Positions 38,335 to 49,001 of a stretch of 64,000 nucleotides of DNA are shown here, one piece after another. Position 1 is the stretch's first letter, and each line of letters opens with the position of its first letter. The notes beneath the pieces were generated by a model. It ran no database searches, had not been told where the DNA came from, and saw only the letters and a list, made by a program, of their open reading frames with translations. The DNA is from an uncultured Flavobacteriales bacterium (GTDB taxonomy: Bacteria; Bacteroidota; Bacteroidia; Flavobacteriales_D; Crocinitomicaceae): assembly GCA_903945495.1 (NCBI GenBank), contig CAJAVU010000021.1:335594-399593 (forward strand), in the 5' to 3' direction. A program made the translations under genes and the position numbers.

Positions 38335-39864
38335 ATGAGTACATCAAAAAAAATCAATTCTGCATTAATTTCAGTTTTCGACAAAACCGGTTTAGCACCG
38401 ATTGTCCAAGAGTTACACAAAAACGGCGTCGTTATTTATTCGACAGGTGGAACGCAATCGTTCATTGAAGAGATGAATATTCCAGTTGAGCGCGTTGAAG
38501 ATTTAACGTCTTACCCTTCTATTTTGGGAGGTCGTGTGAAAACATTACACCCAAAAGTATTTGGTGGTATTTTGAACCGTCGTGACTTACAAGAAGACCA
38601 AGAGCAAATTGCAGAGTTTGACATTCCTGAAATTGATTTAGTGATTGTTGATTTGTATCCATTTGAGGCAACGGTTGCTTCAGGAGCAGATCATGCTGCC
38701 ATTATTGAGAAAATTGATATCGGTGGAATTTCCTTGATTCGCGCAGCTGCGAAAAATTACAAGGATGTTGTGATTATCCCATCTCAAGCTCAATATGCTG
38801 AATTTCTCGAAATGCTTGTTAACCAAAACGGTACAACATCAATCGAACAACGTGAATCATTCGCTCGCGATGCCTTCAATGTTTCTTCTCACTACGATTC
38901 AATGATTTTTAATTACTTCAATAAAGGAGAAAAAGAAATCTTGAAAGTGAGCACGCAACAATCACAGGTTTTGCGTTACGGAGAGAATCCACATCAAAAA
39001 GGAATTTTCCATGGCGATTTGGATGCAATCTTTGATAAATTACACGGTAAAGAATTGTCATACAACAACTTATTGGATGTTGATGCGGCAGTAAACTTAA
39101 TGGCTGAGTTCAAAAACGAAGCACCAACGTTTGCTATTTTAAAGCACAACAATCCTTGTGGTTTGGCGATTCGTCCAACAATGAAACAAGCGTATGTGGA
39201 TACCTTAGCAGGTGATCCTGTAAGCGCTTTCGGTGGAATTTTAATTGCCAACGGAGAAATTGATTTGGAAACAGCTGTTGAAATCAACGAATTATTTTGT
39301 GAAGTTGTAATTGCACCAAGCTACAATGCTGAGGCTTTGGAATTGCTGAAAAGCAAAAAGAACCGAATCATTTTGGTACAAAAAGAAGTTGCTTTACCAA
39401 AACGTCAAATCAGAACAATTTTGAACGGAATCTTAGAACAAGATAAAGACTTAATTACTGAAACGGCTGATCAGTTGGAATCAAGAACAAATGTGAAACC
39501 AACGGATGCTGAAGTGAAAGATTTATTGTTCGCAAATAAAATTGTGAAACACGTAAAATCAAACACGATCGTTTTGGCAAAAAACAATCAATTGTTGGCA
39601 TGTGGAACAGGACAAACATCACGTGTTGATGCCTTGACACAATCCATTCATAAAGCAAAATCGTTTGGTTTTGACTTGAAAGGAGCTGTGATGTCTTCGG
39701 ATGCATTTTTCCCGTTCCCTGATTGTGTAGAGATTGCAGACAATGCTGGAATTTCTGCTGTTATTCAACCAGGTGGATCGATAAAAGACGAGTTATCAAT
39801 TGATTACTGCAACGAGCACAACATGGCAATGGTGTTCACAGGTAACAGACATTTTAAACACTAA
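38335..39864 (+). CDS. purH: Bifunctional AICAR formyltransferase/IMP cyclohydrolase
   Basis: 509 aa; ALISVFDKTGLAPIV, GGRVKTLHPKVFGGIL, LKHNNPCGLA, SDAFFPFPDCVEIA. Confidence 0.97.
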   Translation: MSTSKKINSALISVFDKTGLAPIVQELHKNGVVIYSTGGTQSFIEEMNIPVERVEDLTSYPSILGGRVKTLHPKVFGGILNRRDLQEDQEQIAEFDIPEIDLVIVDLYPFEATVASGADHAAIIEKIDIGGISLIRAAAKNYKDVVIIPSQAQYAEFLEMLVNQNGTTSIEQRESFARDAFNVSSHYDSMIFNYFNKGEKEILKVSTQQSQVLRYGENPHQKGIFHGDLDAIFDKLHGKELSYNNLLDVDAAVNLMAEFKNEAPTFAILKHNNPCGLAIRPTMKQAYVDTLAGDPVSAFGGILIANGEIDLETAVEINELFCEVVIAPSYNAEALELLKSKKNRIILVQKEVALPKRQIRTILNGILEQDKDLITETADQLESRTNVKPTDAEVKDLLFANKIVKHVKSNTIVLAKNNQLLACGTGQTSRVDALTQSIHKAKSFGFDLKGAVMSSDAFFPFPDCVEIADNAGISAVIQPGGSIKDELSIDYCNEHNMAMVFTGNRHFKH

Positions 39865-39960
39865 AAAACATTTATTTGTCGAAAAGTGTAACAAAAATTC
39901 AAATTTTACGAAGAAACTGCTTAACATTATAAGCTACTAAAAAGAAGCGAGCAAAAAAAC

Positions 39961-40986
39961 ATGGGATTATTTAGCTTTTTAACGCAAGAAATTGCAATCG
40001 ACTTAGGGACGGCAAACACGCTTATCATCATGAATGATAAAGTGGTTGTTGACGAACCTTCAATCGTTGCAAAAGATATTCAATCGGGCAAAGTTGTCGC
40101 CATCGGAAAGAAGGCACAACAAATGCATGGGAAAACCCACAAATTGATTGAAACCGTACGTCCTTTGAAAGATGGTGTAATTGCCGATTTCCAAAGTGCC
40201 GAACAAATGATTCGTGGAATGATCAAAATGATCAATCCAGGAAGAAGCTTGTTCAACCCTACATTACGAATGGTTATCTGTATCCCATCAGGTATTACCG
40301 AAGTTGAAAAACGTGCAGTACGTGACTCTGCTGAACATGCAGGCGCGAAAGAAGTATATTTGATTCACGAACCGATGGCAGCAGCAATTGGTATTGGAAT
40401 CGATGTTGAAGAACCAATGGGTAACATGATTATTGATATCGGTGGTGGTACTTCTGAAATTGCTGTCATTGCTTTGGGTGGAATTGTTTGTGATAAATCA
40501 ATCCGTATTGCAGGTGATGATTTCACAAATGACATTGAAGAATACATGCGTCGCCAACACAACATTTTGGTGGGTGAACGTACAGCAGAACAAATTAAAA
40601 TTGAAGTGGGTGCCGCTTTACCTGAATTAGATAATCCACCAGAAGATTTCGCCGTACGTGGTCGTGACCTTATGACGGGAATTCCAAAGGAAATTATCAT
40701 TACGTATTCGGAAGTAGCTCACGCCTTGGATAAAACAATTTCGAAAATTGAAGAAGCGATTTTAAGTGCTTTGGAGATGACACCACCAGAACTTTCTGCA
40801 GATATCTATAAAACAGGTATCTACTTAGCAGGTGGAGGTTCGATGTTGAGAGGTTTAGATAAACGAATTTCAGCGAAAACAAAGCTACCAGTTCACATTG
40901 CGGAAGACCCGCTAAGAGCTGTAGCCAGAGGAACGAGCATTGCTTTGAAAAACATTGATCGCTTCCAATTCTTGATTAGAGATTAA
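39961..40986 (+). CDS. mreB: Rod shape-determining actin homologue
   Basis: 341 aa; AIDLGTANTLI, IDIGGGTSEIAVIALGGIV, AGGGSMLRGLDKR. Confidence 0.97.
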   Translation: MGLFSFLTQEIAIDLGTANTLIIMNDKVVVDEPSIVAKDIQSGKVVAIGKKAQQMHGKTHKLIETVRPLKDGVIADFQSAEQMIRGMIKMINPGRSLFNPTLRMVICIPSGITEVEKRAVRDSAEHAGAKEVYLIHEPMAAAIGIGIDVEEPMGNMIIDIGGGTSEIAVIALGGIVCDKSIRIAGDDFTNDIEEYMRRQHNILVGERTAEQIKIEVGAALPELDNPPEDFAVRGRDLMTGIPKEIIITYSEVAHALDKTISKIEEAILSALEMTPPELSADIYKTGIYLAGGGSMLRGLDKRISAKTKLPVHIAEDPLRAVARGTSIALKNIDRFQFLIRD

Positions 40987-40990
40987 TTTG

Positions 40991-41024
40991 AAAGTCCCGG
41001 TACATATTTACCGGGACTTTTTTA
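40991..41024 (+). terminator. Terminator/attenuator-like hairpin between mreB and mreC
   Basis: AAAGTCCCGGTA-catat-TTACCGGGACTTTTTT; ends about 10 bp before the mreC ATG at 41034. Confidence 0.8.
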
Positions 41025-41030
41025 TCTTTG
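41023..41030 (+). promoter_or_regulatory. Bacteroidetes -7 box-like motif TATCTTTG overlapping the terminator T-tract, upstream of mreC
   Basis: TATCTTTG ends 3 bp before the mreC ATG. Confidence 0.4.
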
Positions 41031-41033
41031 TGC

Positions 41034-41876
41034 ATGCGCAATTTGATAGCCTTTTTTAGGCGTTTCCGTGTATTCTTGTTTTTTGTGGTGTTGCAAATCT
41101 TTGCACTGTCCACTTATTTCTCTTTTTTACAGTTTCCACGTTCGCAATATTTAACAACTGCATCTTCCATCAATGGTTCAATTTTGGAAATGCGCAACGA
41201 TGTAACGAAGCATTTTAACTTGAGCAAAAACAACGATGCCTTGCAACGTGAAAACATTTTGTTGCGAGAACGCTTGCCTCAAAGCTTCCACCGTTTGCAA
41301 TATGGATTGGTTAAAATTGATGATACTTTGTACCGTCAACAGTATGAATATATTCCTGCGACGGTTATTAACTCTACTGTCACAAAACGCAATAATTACT
41401 TTACCTTGAACATTGGTTCTAAACAAGGGATTAAACGCAACATGGGCGTGTTCTCTGAAAAAGGAATTGTTGGAATTATTCACAACACAAGTGAAAATTA
41501 CAGTGTTGTAAAATCTGTGTTAACGGAAGACATCAATTTGGACGTGATGATTGAGCCAATTGGAATGGTTGGTTTGTTGAAATGGGATGGACGTGATCCT
41601 CGAATTGGTTCAATTACTGGGATTTCAAATGACTTAAAAATTAAATTGTGGTCGAAAGTTGTTACACGTGGTGGTTCAGGCTATTTTCCACGTGGACTAA
41701 CGGTTGGACATGTACGAAAATTGAATGCAGTTGAAGGAAAACCATTGTGGGATGTTGCTATTCGCTATTCAGAAGATTTTAGAACGATACAACGTGTTTA
41801 CGTCATTAAAAACTTAATGCAAGAAGAACAACAAGCCATTGAGGCATTAATTCCAGCGGATAAAGAAGATGAATGA
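41034..41876 (+). CDS. mreC: Rod shape-determining protein MreC
   Basis: MreC-like: N-terminal TM, coiled coil (ENILLRERL), YFTLNIGSKQGIKRNMGVFSEKGIVGII. Confidence 0.93.
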   Translation: MRNLIAFFRRFRVFLFFVVLQIFALSTYFSFLQFPRSQYLTTASSINGSILEMRNDVTKHFNLSKNNDALQRENILLRERLPQSFHRLQYGLVKIDDTLYRQQYEYIPATVINSTVTKRNNYFTLNIGSKQGIKRNMGVFSEKGIVGIIHNTSENYSVVKSVLTEDINLDVMIEPIGMVGLLKWDGRDPRIGSITGISNDLKIKLWSKVVTRGGSGYFPRGLTVGHVRKLNAVEGKPLWDVAIRYSEDFRTIQRVYVIKNLMQEEQQAIEALIPADKEDE

Positions 41877-42384
41877 GGTAATTAAACATAGTATTCGTTT
41901 TATTGTGTTGGTGATTCTTCAATCATTGATACTTAATCAGTTGGAAATTGGTTGGGGAATCCAATTGATGGTCTACCCGTTGTTGATTATCCTTTTGCCG
42001 TTTGAATTAGGCACAATTTATCTCTTGACAATTGCGTTTGTTATGGGAATGGCGATTGATTCAATTTCCAATACCTACGGATTACACACGTCTTCCTTGT
42101 TGTTGGTGGCCTATCTAAGACCACAAATTTTCAAAATGTTCGCTCCTCGAGATGGTTACGATAATCTGAAAGAAGGAAATATCTATGAAATGGGAACGCG
42201 TTGGTTTATCTACGTATTCGGAACACTTTTATTCATTCATCATTTTTGGTTTTTCATCTTAGAAATGTTCCGATTGAATGATATTCTGTTAATTCTTCAA
42301 AAAACACTCTTGAGTTTGCCTCTTTCTTTTTTAATTTGTTTGTTATTGCAAGCATTACTTGTTTCTAAGCCGCAAGAAAGATGA
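41869..42384 (+). CDS. mreD: Rod shape-determining protein MreD
   Basis: 171 aa multi-TM; overlaps mreC and precedes mrdA. Confidence 0.88.
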   Translation: MNEVIKHSIRFIVLVILQSLILNQLEIGWGIQLMVYPLLIILLPFELGTIYLLTIAFVMGMAIDSISNTYGLHTSSLLLVAYLRPQIFKMFAPRDGYDNLKEGNIYEMGTRWFIYVFGTLLFIHHFWFFILEMFRLNDILLILQKTLLSLPLSFLICLLLQALLVSKPQER

Positions 42385-44240
42385 ATTTCGACGCACGTAA
42401 ATACGTAATAATCACATTTGTGGTATTGGTAGGTCTTATCTATGCCATGCGTATTTTTTATATGCAGGTGATGGATGATACCTGGACACTGCGTGCGCAA
42501 GAAATCGCTGAGAAACGAAAAGAAATTACACCACCACGTGGAGTTTTGTTTGACCGTAACGGCAAGAAAATCGTATCCAACCGCACGTATTACAACTTAA
42601 TGATGGTTGAGGCAGATATCAAAAACTTGGATACTGTCGCATTTGCTAAATTAATCGGTTGGACAAGAGAAGAAGTACGTGAACGATTCATTGCCATTCG
42701 TGAAGGTGAAGGAGTGTATCGCAACAAGCATACTGGAAAAACAACGCCGAATTATCAAAAGATTAGAGCGTATCCTTTCCTAAAGGAATTAACGCTTGAT
42801 GAAATTGCAAACATTGCTCCTCACTTAGAGGATTTCCCTGGATTTTATGAAGAAGTAACGAGCATGCGTTCCTATCCATTTGCGAATGGAGCGAACATTG
42901 TTGGTTACTTATCCGAAGTGAATGCTGAAGAAGTAAAAGCGGATCATTTCTACAAACCAGGAAACAATATCGGTCGCGCTGGATTGGAACGTTATTACGA
43001 AAATGAATTAAGAGGCCGAAAAGGAATTCGTTATATCGTTACGTCAGCAATGAACAATGCGATTGAACCGTATGCGGATGGAAAATACGATACAACTGCT
43101 TTGCAAGGTCCTGCCTTGAAATTGGGTGTTGATATTATCCTTCAAGCGTATGGAGAAAAATTATTGCAAAACAAACGTGGTTGTATTGTGGCAATTGAAC
43201 CAAACACAGGTGAAATATTGGCCTTGGTTTCTGCTCCGTCGTACGATCCAAACTTATTAATTGGGAAGCGTAATATTTCCATGAATTATCCGAAACTGTT
43301 GAAGGATCCAAATATGCCTTTACTTCCACGACCGTTGTCATCAGAATATCCACCCGGTTCAACCTTCAAATTGCTGAATTCCTTAATTGGTTTGCAAGAA
43401 GGTGTTATTACACCTGAATCAGGGTTCCCTTGTAACAAATCCGTTGTTGGATGTCACAATCACGCTAGTGCGGGAAATTTAGCGGACGCCATCAAACATT
43501 CCTGTAATCCCTATTATTACGCTGTAACAAGAAGAATTATTCAACAAGGAAAGAAACGCAGTAATTTTGAAGATGCAGAAATCGGATTGAATATCTGGGC
43601 AAAATACATGCATAGCTTTGGACTTGGACAACGTTTAGAAACAGATATTACAGGTTTGCGCTCAGGAACAATTCCAGATGCAGCGTATTATGATAAATGG
43701 TACGGACATCATCGTTGGGCCTTTTCTACGATTCGTTCAATTTCGATTGGTCAAGGAGAAGTCATGTTGACACCTTTGCACATGGCCAATATTGCTACCA
43801 TTATTGCGAATCGAGGCTGGTACATTACACCACATTTCGTGAAATCAATTGGAAAAGACGGTCCTTTACCTGAATTCCGCAAGAAGCATTACGCGATGGT
43901 CGAATCGAGACATTACGCTACAATTGTAGAAGGAATGCGTCGTGTAGTGCATGAACCAGGAGGAACGGGAAAGCGTGCGCAATTAAAAGATATTATTGTG
44001 TGTGGTAAAACAGGAACGGTTCAAAATCCGCATGGAGACGATCACTCGGTTTTTGTAGCTTTTGCTCCGATGTATAAACCGAAAATTGCCATTGCAGTGT
44101 TCATTGAAAACGCAAAAGGTGGTGGTGGACTTTGGGCCGCTCCAACTGCAGGTTTGATGATTGAAAAATACTTAACACGAAAAATCACGGAGAAAGAACG
44201 TGAGAAAATAATTTTGGAAGCAAACTTTGCTTATAAATAA
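42381..44240 (+). CDS. mrdA: Penicillin-binding protein 2
   Basis: 619 aa; PPRGVLFDRNGKKIVSN, PGSTFKL (SxxK), KTGTVQN. Confidence 0.95.
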   Translation: MNFDARKYVIITFVVLVGLIYAMRIFYMQVMDDTWTLRAQEIAEKRKEITPPRGVLFDRNGKKIVSNRTYYNLMMVEADIKNLDTVAFAKLIGWTREEVRERFIAIREGEGVYRNKHTGKTTPNYQKIRAYPFLKELTLDEIANIAPHLEDFPGFYEEVTSMRSYPFANGANIVGYLSEVNAEEVKADHFYKPGNNIGRAGLERYYENELRGRKGIRYIVTSAMNNAIEPYADGKYDTTALQGPALKLGVDIILQAYGEKLLQNKRGCIVAIEPNTGEILALVSAPSYDPNLLIGKRNISMNYPKLLKDPNMPLLPRPLSSEYPPGSTFKLLNSLIGLQEGVITPESGFPCNKSVVGCHNHASAGNLADAIKHSCNPYYYAVTRRIIQQGKKRSNFEDAEIGLNIWAKYMHSFGLGQRLETDITGLRSGTIPDAAYYDKWYGHHRWAFSTIRSISIGQGEVMLTPLHMANIATIIANRGWYITPHFVKSIGKDGPLPEFRKKHYAMVESRHYATIVEGMRRVVHEPGGTGKRAQLKDIIVCGKTGTVQNPHGDDHSVFVAFAPMYKPKIAIAVFIENAKGGGGLWAAPTAGLMIEKYLTRKITEKEREKIILEANFAYK

Positions 44241-45638
44241 ATGAGAAAAGGAGAATCGCTGGTAGCTCACTTAGATTGGGCATTGTTCATTGTCTACATG
44301 ATTTTATTAATCATGGGAGTGGCAACAGTGTATTCAACCGCCTACAATGAAGATCATCCAAACATTTTTGATTTTTCACAGAAGTATGGAAAGCAAATCA
44401 TGTGGGTGGGCGTTTCGCTTTTCCTTGGATTAATGGTCTTTCTAATTGATTCGGATATCTATCGAAAATTCTGTGTACCGATTTATTTGTTTACACTCGT
44501 TTTGTTGGTCATTGTACTATTCATGCCCGCTGTAAATGGTGCGCATGCATGGTTAGGAATTGGTTCAATGGGTATTCAACCCGCTGAGTTCGCCAAAATC
44601 GGAACAGGACTTTTACTTGCTCGATTTATCAGTAATGTAAACGTAAAACAACAGAACATTCAAACAGTTTTATTGGCGAATGCAATCATTTTGGTTCCAA
44701 TGTCCTTAATTCTGCTTCAACCAGATGCTGGAACCTTTGTCGTTTTTACGTCCTTTCTGTTTGTAATGTACCGCGAGGGAATTACGTATGATCCATTGAT
44801 TTTGAAAATGGTAAACAGTATTCCGGGAGTTAAATTCAAACAAACATGGGTGGGAAGTCACTTCATTCCTATTCTTTTTGTTGTCGTTTTCTTAAGTGTT
44901 GTTACGCTATTAATGAGTAATGAAACCTTAGAATTCTCTTGGCTGGGTGATGTAAAAATTCCTGGTTTTTGGAGTGTAATTATTGCCTTAACCATTTTTG
45001 CGCTAATCATGTTCTTGATTCTGCGTTTCTTATCATCGCGAAGAGATCGAAACAGAGCAACGTTTGTTGTACTCTTTGGGTATATTTTAGCATCTGGATT
45101 GGCAACAACGGTGAATTATGGCTTCCAAGGATTAGCGACGCACCAAAAAGATCGTATTGAACTTTTTCTTGGTTTGAAAGAAGATCCAGATGGAGATGAT
45201 TATAACCGAAATCGTGCGATGGCGGCTGTTGGATCTGGTGGTTTTACAGGAAAAGGCTACAACAAAGCTTCAGTTTCAAGTGTTGAAAGTAACCACGTTC
45301 CTGAAAGTGAAACGGATTTCATTTTTTGTCCATTTGCAGAAGAATGGGGCTTCATCGGTGTTTTTGTTTTGTTTGGACTATACATGTTTATGTTGCTGCG
45401 AATCATTGTGATTGCAGAACGTCAACGATCTTCCTTTAATCGTATTTACGCGTATACTGTTGCAATGATTTTATTTTATCACTTTGCCATAAATATTGGG
45501 ATGAACATTGGATTTGCGCCGGTTATCGGGATTCCATTGCCGTTCTTTAGTTATGGTGGTTCCTCGATGATGTCGTTCTCGATGATGATGTTCATTTTAT
45601 TAAAATTGGATAGTCAACGAAGGGATGTTCTTCAATAA
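44241..45638 (+). CDS. rodA: Rod shape-determining SEDS glycosyltransferase
   Basis: 465 aa; AHAWLGIGSMGIQPAEFAKIG, ESETDFIFCPFAEEWGFIGVF, PLPFFSYGGSSMMSFSMMM. Confidence 0.95.
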   Translation: MRKGESLVAHLDWALFIVYMILLIMGVATVYSTAYNEDHPNIFDFSQKYGKQIMWVGVSLFLGLMVFLIDSDIYRKFCVPIYLFTLVLLVIVLFMPAVNGAHAWLGIGSMGIQPAEFAKIGTGLLLARFISNVNVKQQNIQTVLLANAIILVPMSLILLQPDAGTFVVFTSFLFVMYREGITYDPLILKMVNSIPGVKFKQTWVGSHFIPILFVVVFLSVVTLLMSNETLEFSWLGDVKIPGFWSVIIALTIFALIMFLILRFLSSRRDRNRATFVVLFGYILASGLATTVNYGFQGLATHQKDRIELFLGLKEDPDGDDYNRNRAMAAVGSGGFTGKGYNKASVSSVESNHVPESETDFIFCPFAEEWGFIGVFVLFGLYMFMLLRIIVIAERQRSSFNRIYAYTVAMILFYHFAINIGMNIGFAPVIGIPLPFFSYGGSSMMSFSMMMFILLKLDSQRRDVLQ

Positions 45639-45697
45639 ATTTTAAAACGAATTTACGAATCAAAGAAATCTTTATTTTTACATAAATAAATCTGAAT

Positions 45698-48214
45698 ATG
45701 AAGGATAGAAAAGAAACAAAAGTTACTTTTTCTGAAGGGGGTAAAAAGAAAATGACCTATGCTTTTTGGGCATTTGGAATGTTTCCTTTTTTGATTGTTT
45801 GTGCCTTGCTTTTGTTCCAATCTGAAGATGATTTGCCACCAGTAGAAATGTTGGCAGATCCACCCGAATTGCAAGCATCTGTTGTGTTTGCAGCGGACGG
45901 TGAAACGGAGTTGGGACGTTATTGGAAAGTAAACCGCACAAGTGTGGAATACAAAGAAATTTCTCCGTTTGTAACAGATGCGTTGATTTCTACTGAAGAT
46001 GAACGTTTTCATGATCACTCCGGAGTAGATTTTAGAGCGATTGGACGTGCAATTATGAGTGTTGGTGGTGCTGGTGGAGCATCGACAATTTCTCAGCAGT
46101 TGGCAAAATTATTATTTACCCTGCAACAACGCGATCGTGAAAAATTGGCGCAAGCAACTGGTGAAGCAGTTGAAGGATCTGATTTAGGTTACATCGGTCG
46201 TAAACTAAAGCGTATCAATGAAAAAGCACGTGAGAATATCATCGCAATTCGTTTAGAAAAATTGTATACGAAGGAGGAAATTATCACGATGTACTTGAAT
46301 CAGTTTGATTTCTTATACAACGCCGTTGGAATTGAGAATGCAGCGAAAGTTTATTTCAATAAAAAACCGAAAGATTTAACGAAAGAGGAAGCAGCAATGT
46401 TGGTTGGAATGTGTAAAAACCCTTCATTGTACAATCCTTATTCGTTTAAAGTCGAAAACTATAGACGTAAATTAGCTGCGCGCATGGAAATTGCTCCAGA
46501 GGCAGTAACTAGAGAACAAATTGCAGAGGCACGCGCTTCAGATTCATTGCGCGCAGTTTCACGTAGAAATCAAGTTTTGTTTCAATGGTTGAAAAATAGC
46601 AATGAAGAGAATGAAGCATTGCGCAATAAAATTACGCAAGAGGAATACGATAAATTGAAAGAAAAACCACTTGTAGTTGATTACCAAGAAGTAGATCACA
46701 AACAAGGTATGGCGCCTTATTTCCGTGAAGCAGTTCGTAAAGAATTGTCAGCAATCTTATTGGAAAGAAATACAGATGGAAGCTGGAAATACAAACGTCA
46801 AGATGGTACGCCATGGGATATTTACCGTGATGGTTTAAAAATATACACAACAATTGACGCTAATCTTCAAGAATATGCTGAAGAAGCTGTTGAAAGACAT
46901 TTGAAAGAGAATCTTCAAAGTGCATTTGATGACAATAACCGTGGAACGCGCAATTATCCTTTTAGTAATGCAATTACAGATGACGCAGCTGAAGGAATCA
47001 TGCGATCTGCTCGATTGAATTCACCTCGATACGCTGAATTGAAAGACCAAGGAATGTCTGACGGTGAAATTGTTGCGAATTTTAATACCCCAACGTCAAT
47101 GCGTGTATTCTCTTGGAAACACGGTGAAGTAGATACTTTAATGACACCAAATGATTCAATTCGTTATTACAAATCTTTCTTGCATGCAGGATTAATTTCA
47201 ATTGAGCCACAAACGGGATTCGTAAAAGCTTGGGTGGGTGGTGCAAATTTCCAACATTTTGCCTTTGACCACGTGCGACAAGGTAAACGTCAAGTTGGTT
47301 CAACTATCAAACCGTTCGTTTATAGTACCGCAATGGCAATGGGTGTTGTTAAACCATGTACGCAATTCGAAAACAGAGCGTATTGTGTGGATTTACAAGA
47401 TGCTGAAGGAAACATTGACGATCGTTGGTGTCCTAAAAATGCTGGTGGATCGGATGCAAGCGTTGTTACAGCATCAACTGGTTTAGCGCAGTCGATGAAC
47501 AACATCACCGTTGCTGTAATGGCAAAAATGGGTGGTTATGCTGGACCAAAAACCATTTCTAAATTATTGAAAATGATGGATATCAATCTTCGTCCTGAGG
47601 ATGAGGTTCCAGCATTGTGTTTGGGAATTATGGATTTATCCTTGTATGAATTGGTAGGCGCGCAATGTATTTTTGCGAACAACGGAATTTACAATCGTCC
47701 AACAACCATTTTACGTGTTGAAGACAGAAATGGAAACGTGATTTATAACGCGAAACCATATTCGAAAGAAGTATTGAATGAGAATGTTGCCTACGAAACG
47801 TTGTTAATGATGAAGAAAGTTGTGACGCAAGGAACAGCAGGAAGTCTTCGTGGGGGACAATCGTGGGGGAATGTTTTGGCACCAACGGCTGGTAAAACAG
47901 GAACAACACAAAATAACTCTGACGGATGGTTTGTTGGTTTAACACCAGAATTAGTAACAGGTGTTTGGGTAGGAGCTGAAGATCGTGCTGTACGTTTCCG
48001 TTCAATGAACTGGGGACAAGGAGCAAGAATGGCTTTGCCAATTTATGGATATTATATGCAGAAAGTGTACAAAGATCCGGTCGTTGCTTTGTCGACAACT
48101 GATTTTGAAGCGCCTGCAAATTATGATCCTCAGCAGTTTTCATGTGCAGGTGAGGCTTCTCTGGAGCCAGCAGCAGATGAAGTAAGCCCTGAAGATCCAC
48201 TTTTTGATTTTTAA
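45698..48214 (+). CDS. Class A penicillin-binding protein (PBP1A-like)
   Basis: 838 aa; TEDERFHDHSGVDFRAIGRA, GGASTISQQLAKLLF, GSTIKPFVYSTAM, KTGTTQNNSDGWFVG. Confidence 0.95.
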   Translation: MKDRKETKVTFSEGGKKKMTYAFWAFGMFPFLIVCALLLFQSEDDLPPVEMLADPPELQASVVFAADGETELGRYWKVNRTSVEYKEISPFVTDALISTEDERFHDHSGVDFRAIGRAIMSVGGAGGASTISQQLAKLLFTLQQRDREKLAQATGEAVEGSDLGYIGRKLKRINEKARENIIAIRLEKLYTKEEIITMYLNQFDFLYNAVGIENAAKVYFNKKPKDLTKEEAAMLVGMCKNPSLYNPYSFKVENYRRKLAARMEIAPEAVTREQIAEARASDSLRAVSRRNQVLFQWLKNSNEENEALRNKITQEEYDKLKEKPLVVDYQEVDHKQGMAPYFREAVRKELSAILLERNTDGSWKYKRQDGTPWDIYRDGLKIYTTIDANLQEYAEEAVERHLKENLQSAFDDNNRGTRNYPFSNAITDDAAEGIMRSARLNSPRYAELKDQGMSDGEIVANFNTPTSMRVFSWKHGEVDTLMTPNDSIRYYKSFLHAGLISIEPQTGFVKAWVGGANFQHFAFDHVRQGKRQVGSTIKPFVYSTAMAMGVVKPCTQFENRAYCVDLQDAEGNIDDRWCPKNAGGSDASVVTASTGLAQSMNNITVAVMAKMGGYAGPKTISKLLKMMDINLRPEDEVPALCLGIMDLSLYELVGAQCIFANNGIYNRPTTILRVEDRNGNVIYNAKPYSKEVLNENVAYETLLMMKKVVTQGTAGSLRGGQSWGNVLAPTAGKTGTTQNNSDGWFVGLTPELVTGVWVGAEDRAVRFRSMNWGQGARMALPIYGYYMQKVYKDPVVALSTTDFEAPANYDPQQFSCAGEASLEPAADEVSPEDPLFDF

Positions 48215-48217
48215 GAG

Positions 48218-48913
48218 ATGAATAAAGTTGTAAAAAATGTTGAAGAAGCATTGGTTGGTATCGAAGACGGTATGACTTTAATGCTTGGCGGTTTTGGATT
48301 GTGTGGAATTCCTGAAAATTCAATTGCTCAATTGGTAAAAATGGGCACAAAGAATTTAACATGTATTTCAAACAATGCAGGTGTTGACGATTTTGGTTTA
48401 GGCTTGTTGTTGCAACAAAAACAAATCAAAAAAATGATTAGTTCATATGTTGGTGAAAATGCTGAATTTGAGCGTCAAATGCTTTCCGGTGAATTGGAAG
48501 TTGATTTGATTCCACAAGGAAGTCTGGCAGAAAGATGTCGTGCTGGTGGAGCTGGTATTCCTGCGTTTTTTACACCTGCTGGTTACGGAACTGAAGTAGC
48601 TGAAGGAAAAGAAGTGCGTATTTACAATGGAAAACCACATATTTTGGAATCTGCTTTAACGGCTGATTTCGCAATTGTAAAAGCATGGAAAGGGGATACA
48701 GAAGGAAATTTAGTTTTCAAAGCAACGGCTCGAAACTTTAATCCAATGATGGCAATGGCTGGTAAAATCACAATTGCTGAAGTGGAAGAATTGGTTCCAG
48801 CTGGAGAATTGGATCCGAACTATATTCATACACCAGGAATATTTGTTCAACGTATTTTCAAAGGAGAGAAATTTGAGAAACGCATTGAGCAACGAACTGT
48901 TAGACAGAAATAA
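48218..48913 (+). CDS. 3-oxoacid CoA-transferase subunit A
   Basis: 231 aa; [46 protein letters not shown]. Confidence 0.93.
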   Translation: MNKVVKNVEEALVGIEDGMTLMLGGFGLCGIPENSIAQLVKMGTKNLTCISNNAGVDDFGLGLLLQQKQIKKMISSYVGENAEFERQMLSGELEVDLIPQGSLAERCRAGGAGIPAFFTPAGYGTEVAEGKEVRIYNGKPHILESALTADFAIVKAWKGDTEGNLVFKATARNFNPMMAMAGKITIAEVEELVPAGELDPNYIHTPGIFVQRIFKGEKFEKRIEQRTVRQK

Positions 48914-48932
48914 AATGATCATATAATTCGAG

Positions 48933-48971
48933 AATTTGAAGATTCGAGTATTCACTGTTTCGCTTCAAATT
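48933..48971. repeat. AT-rich inverted repeat in the 88-bp CoA-transferase intersubunit gap
   Basis: AATTTGAAG (48933-48941) and CTTCAAATT (48963-48971), within a run of ATTCGAG/AATTTGAAG/TTTCAAATT motifs. Confidence 0.75.
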
Positions 48972-49001
48972 TTCAAATTCAAGAATTTTCAAATTTGAGT
49001 T

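Noticed and set aside
47628-48371. 247-aa minus-strand ORF antisense to PBP1A and the CoA-transferase A gene
   Set aside because: Lies opposite two well-supported genes; composition (runs of L/Q/H/S) is typical of shadow ORFs; no domain recognised.
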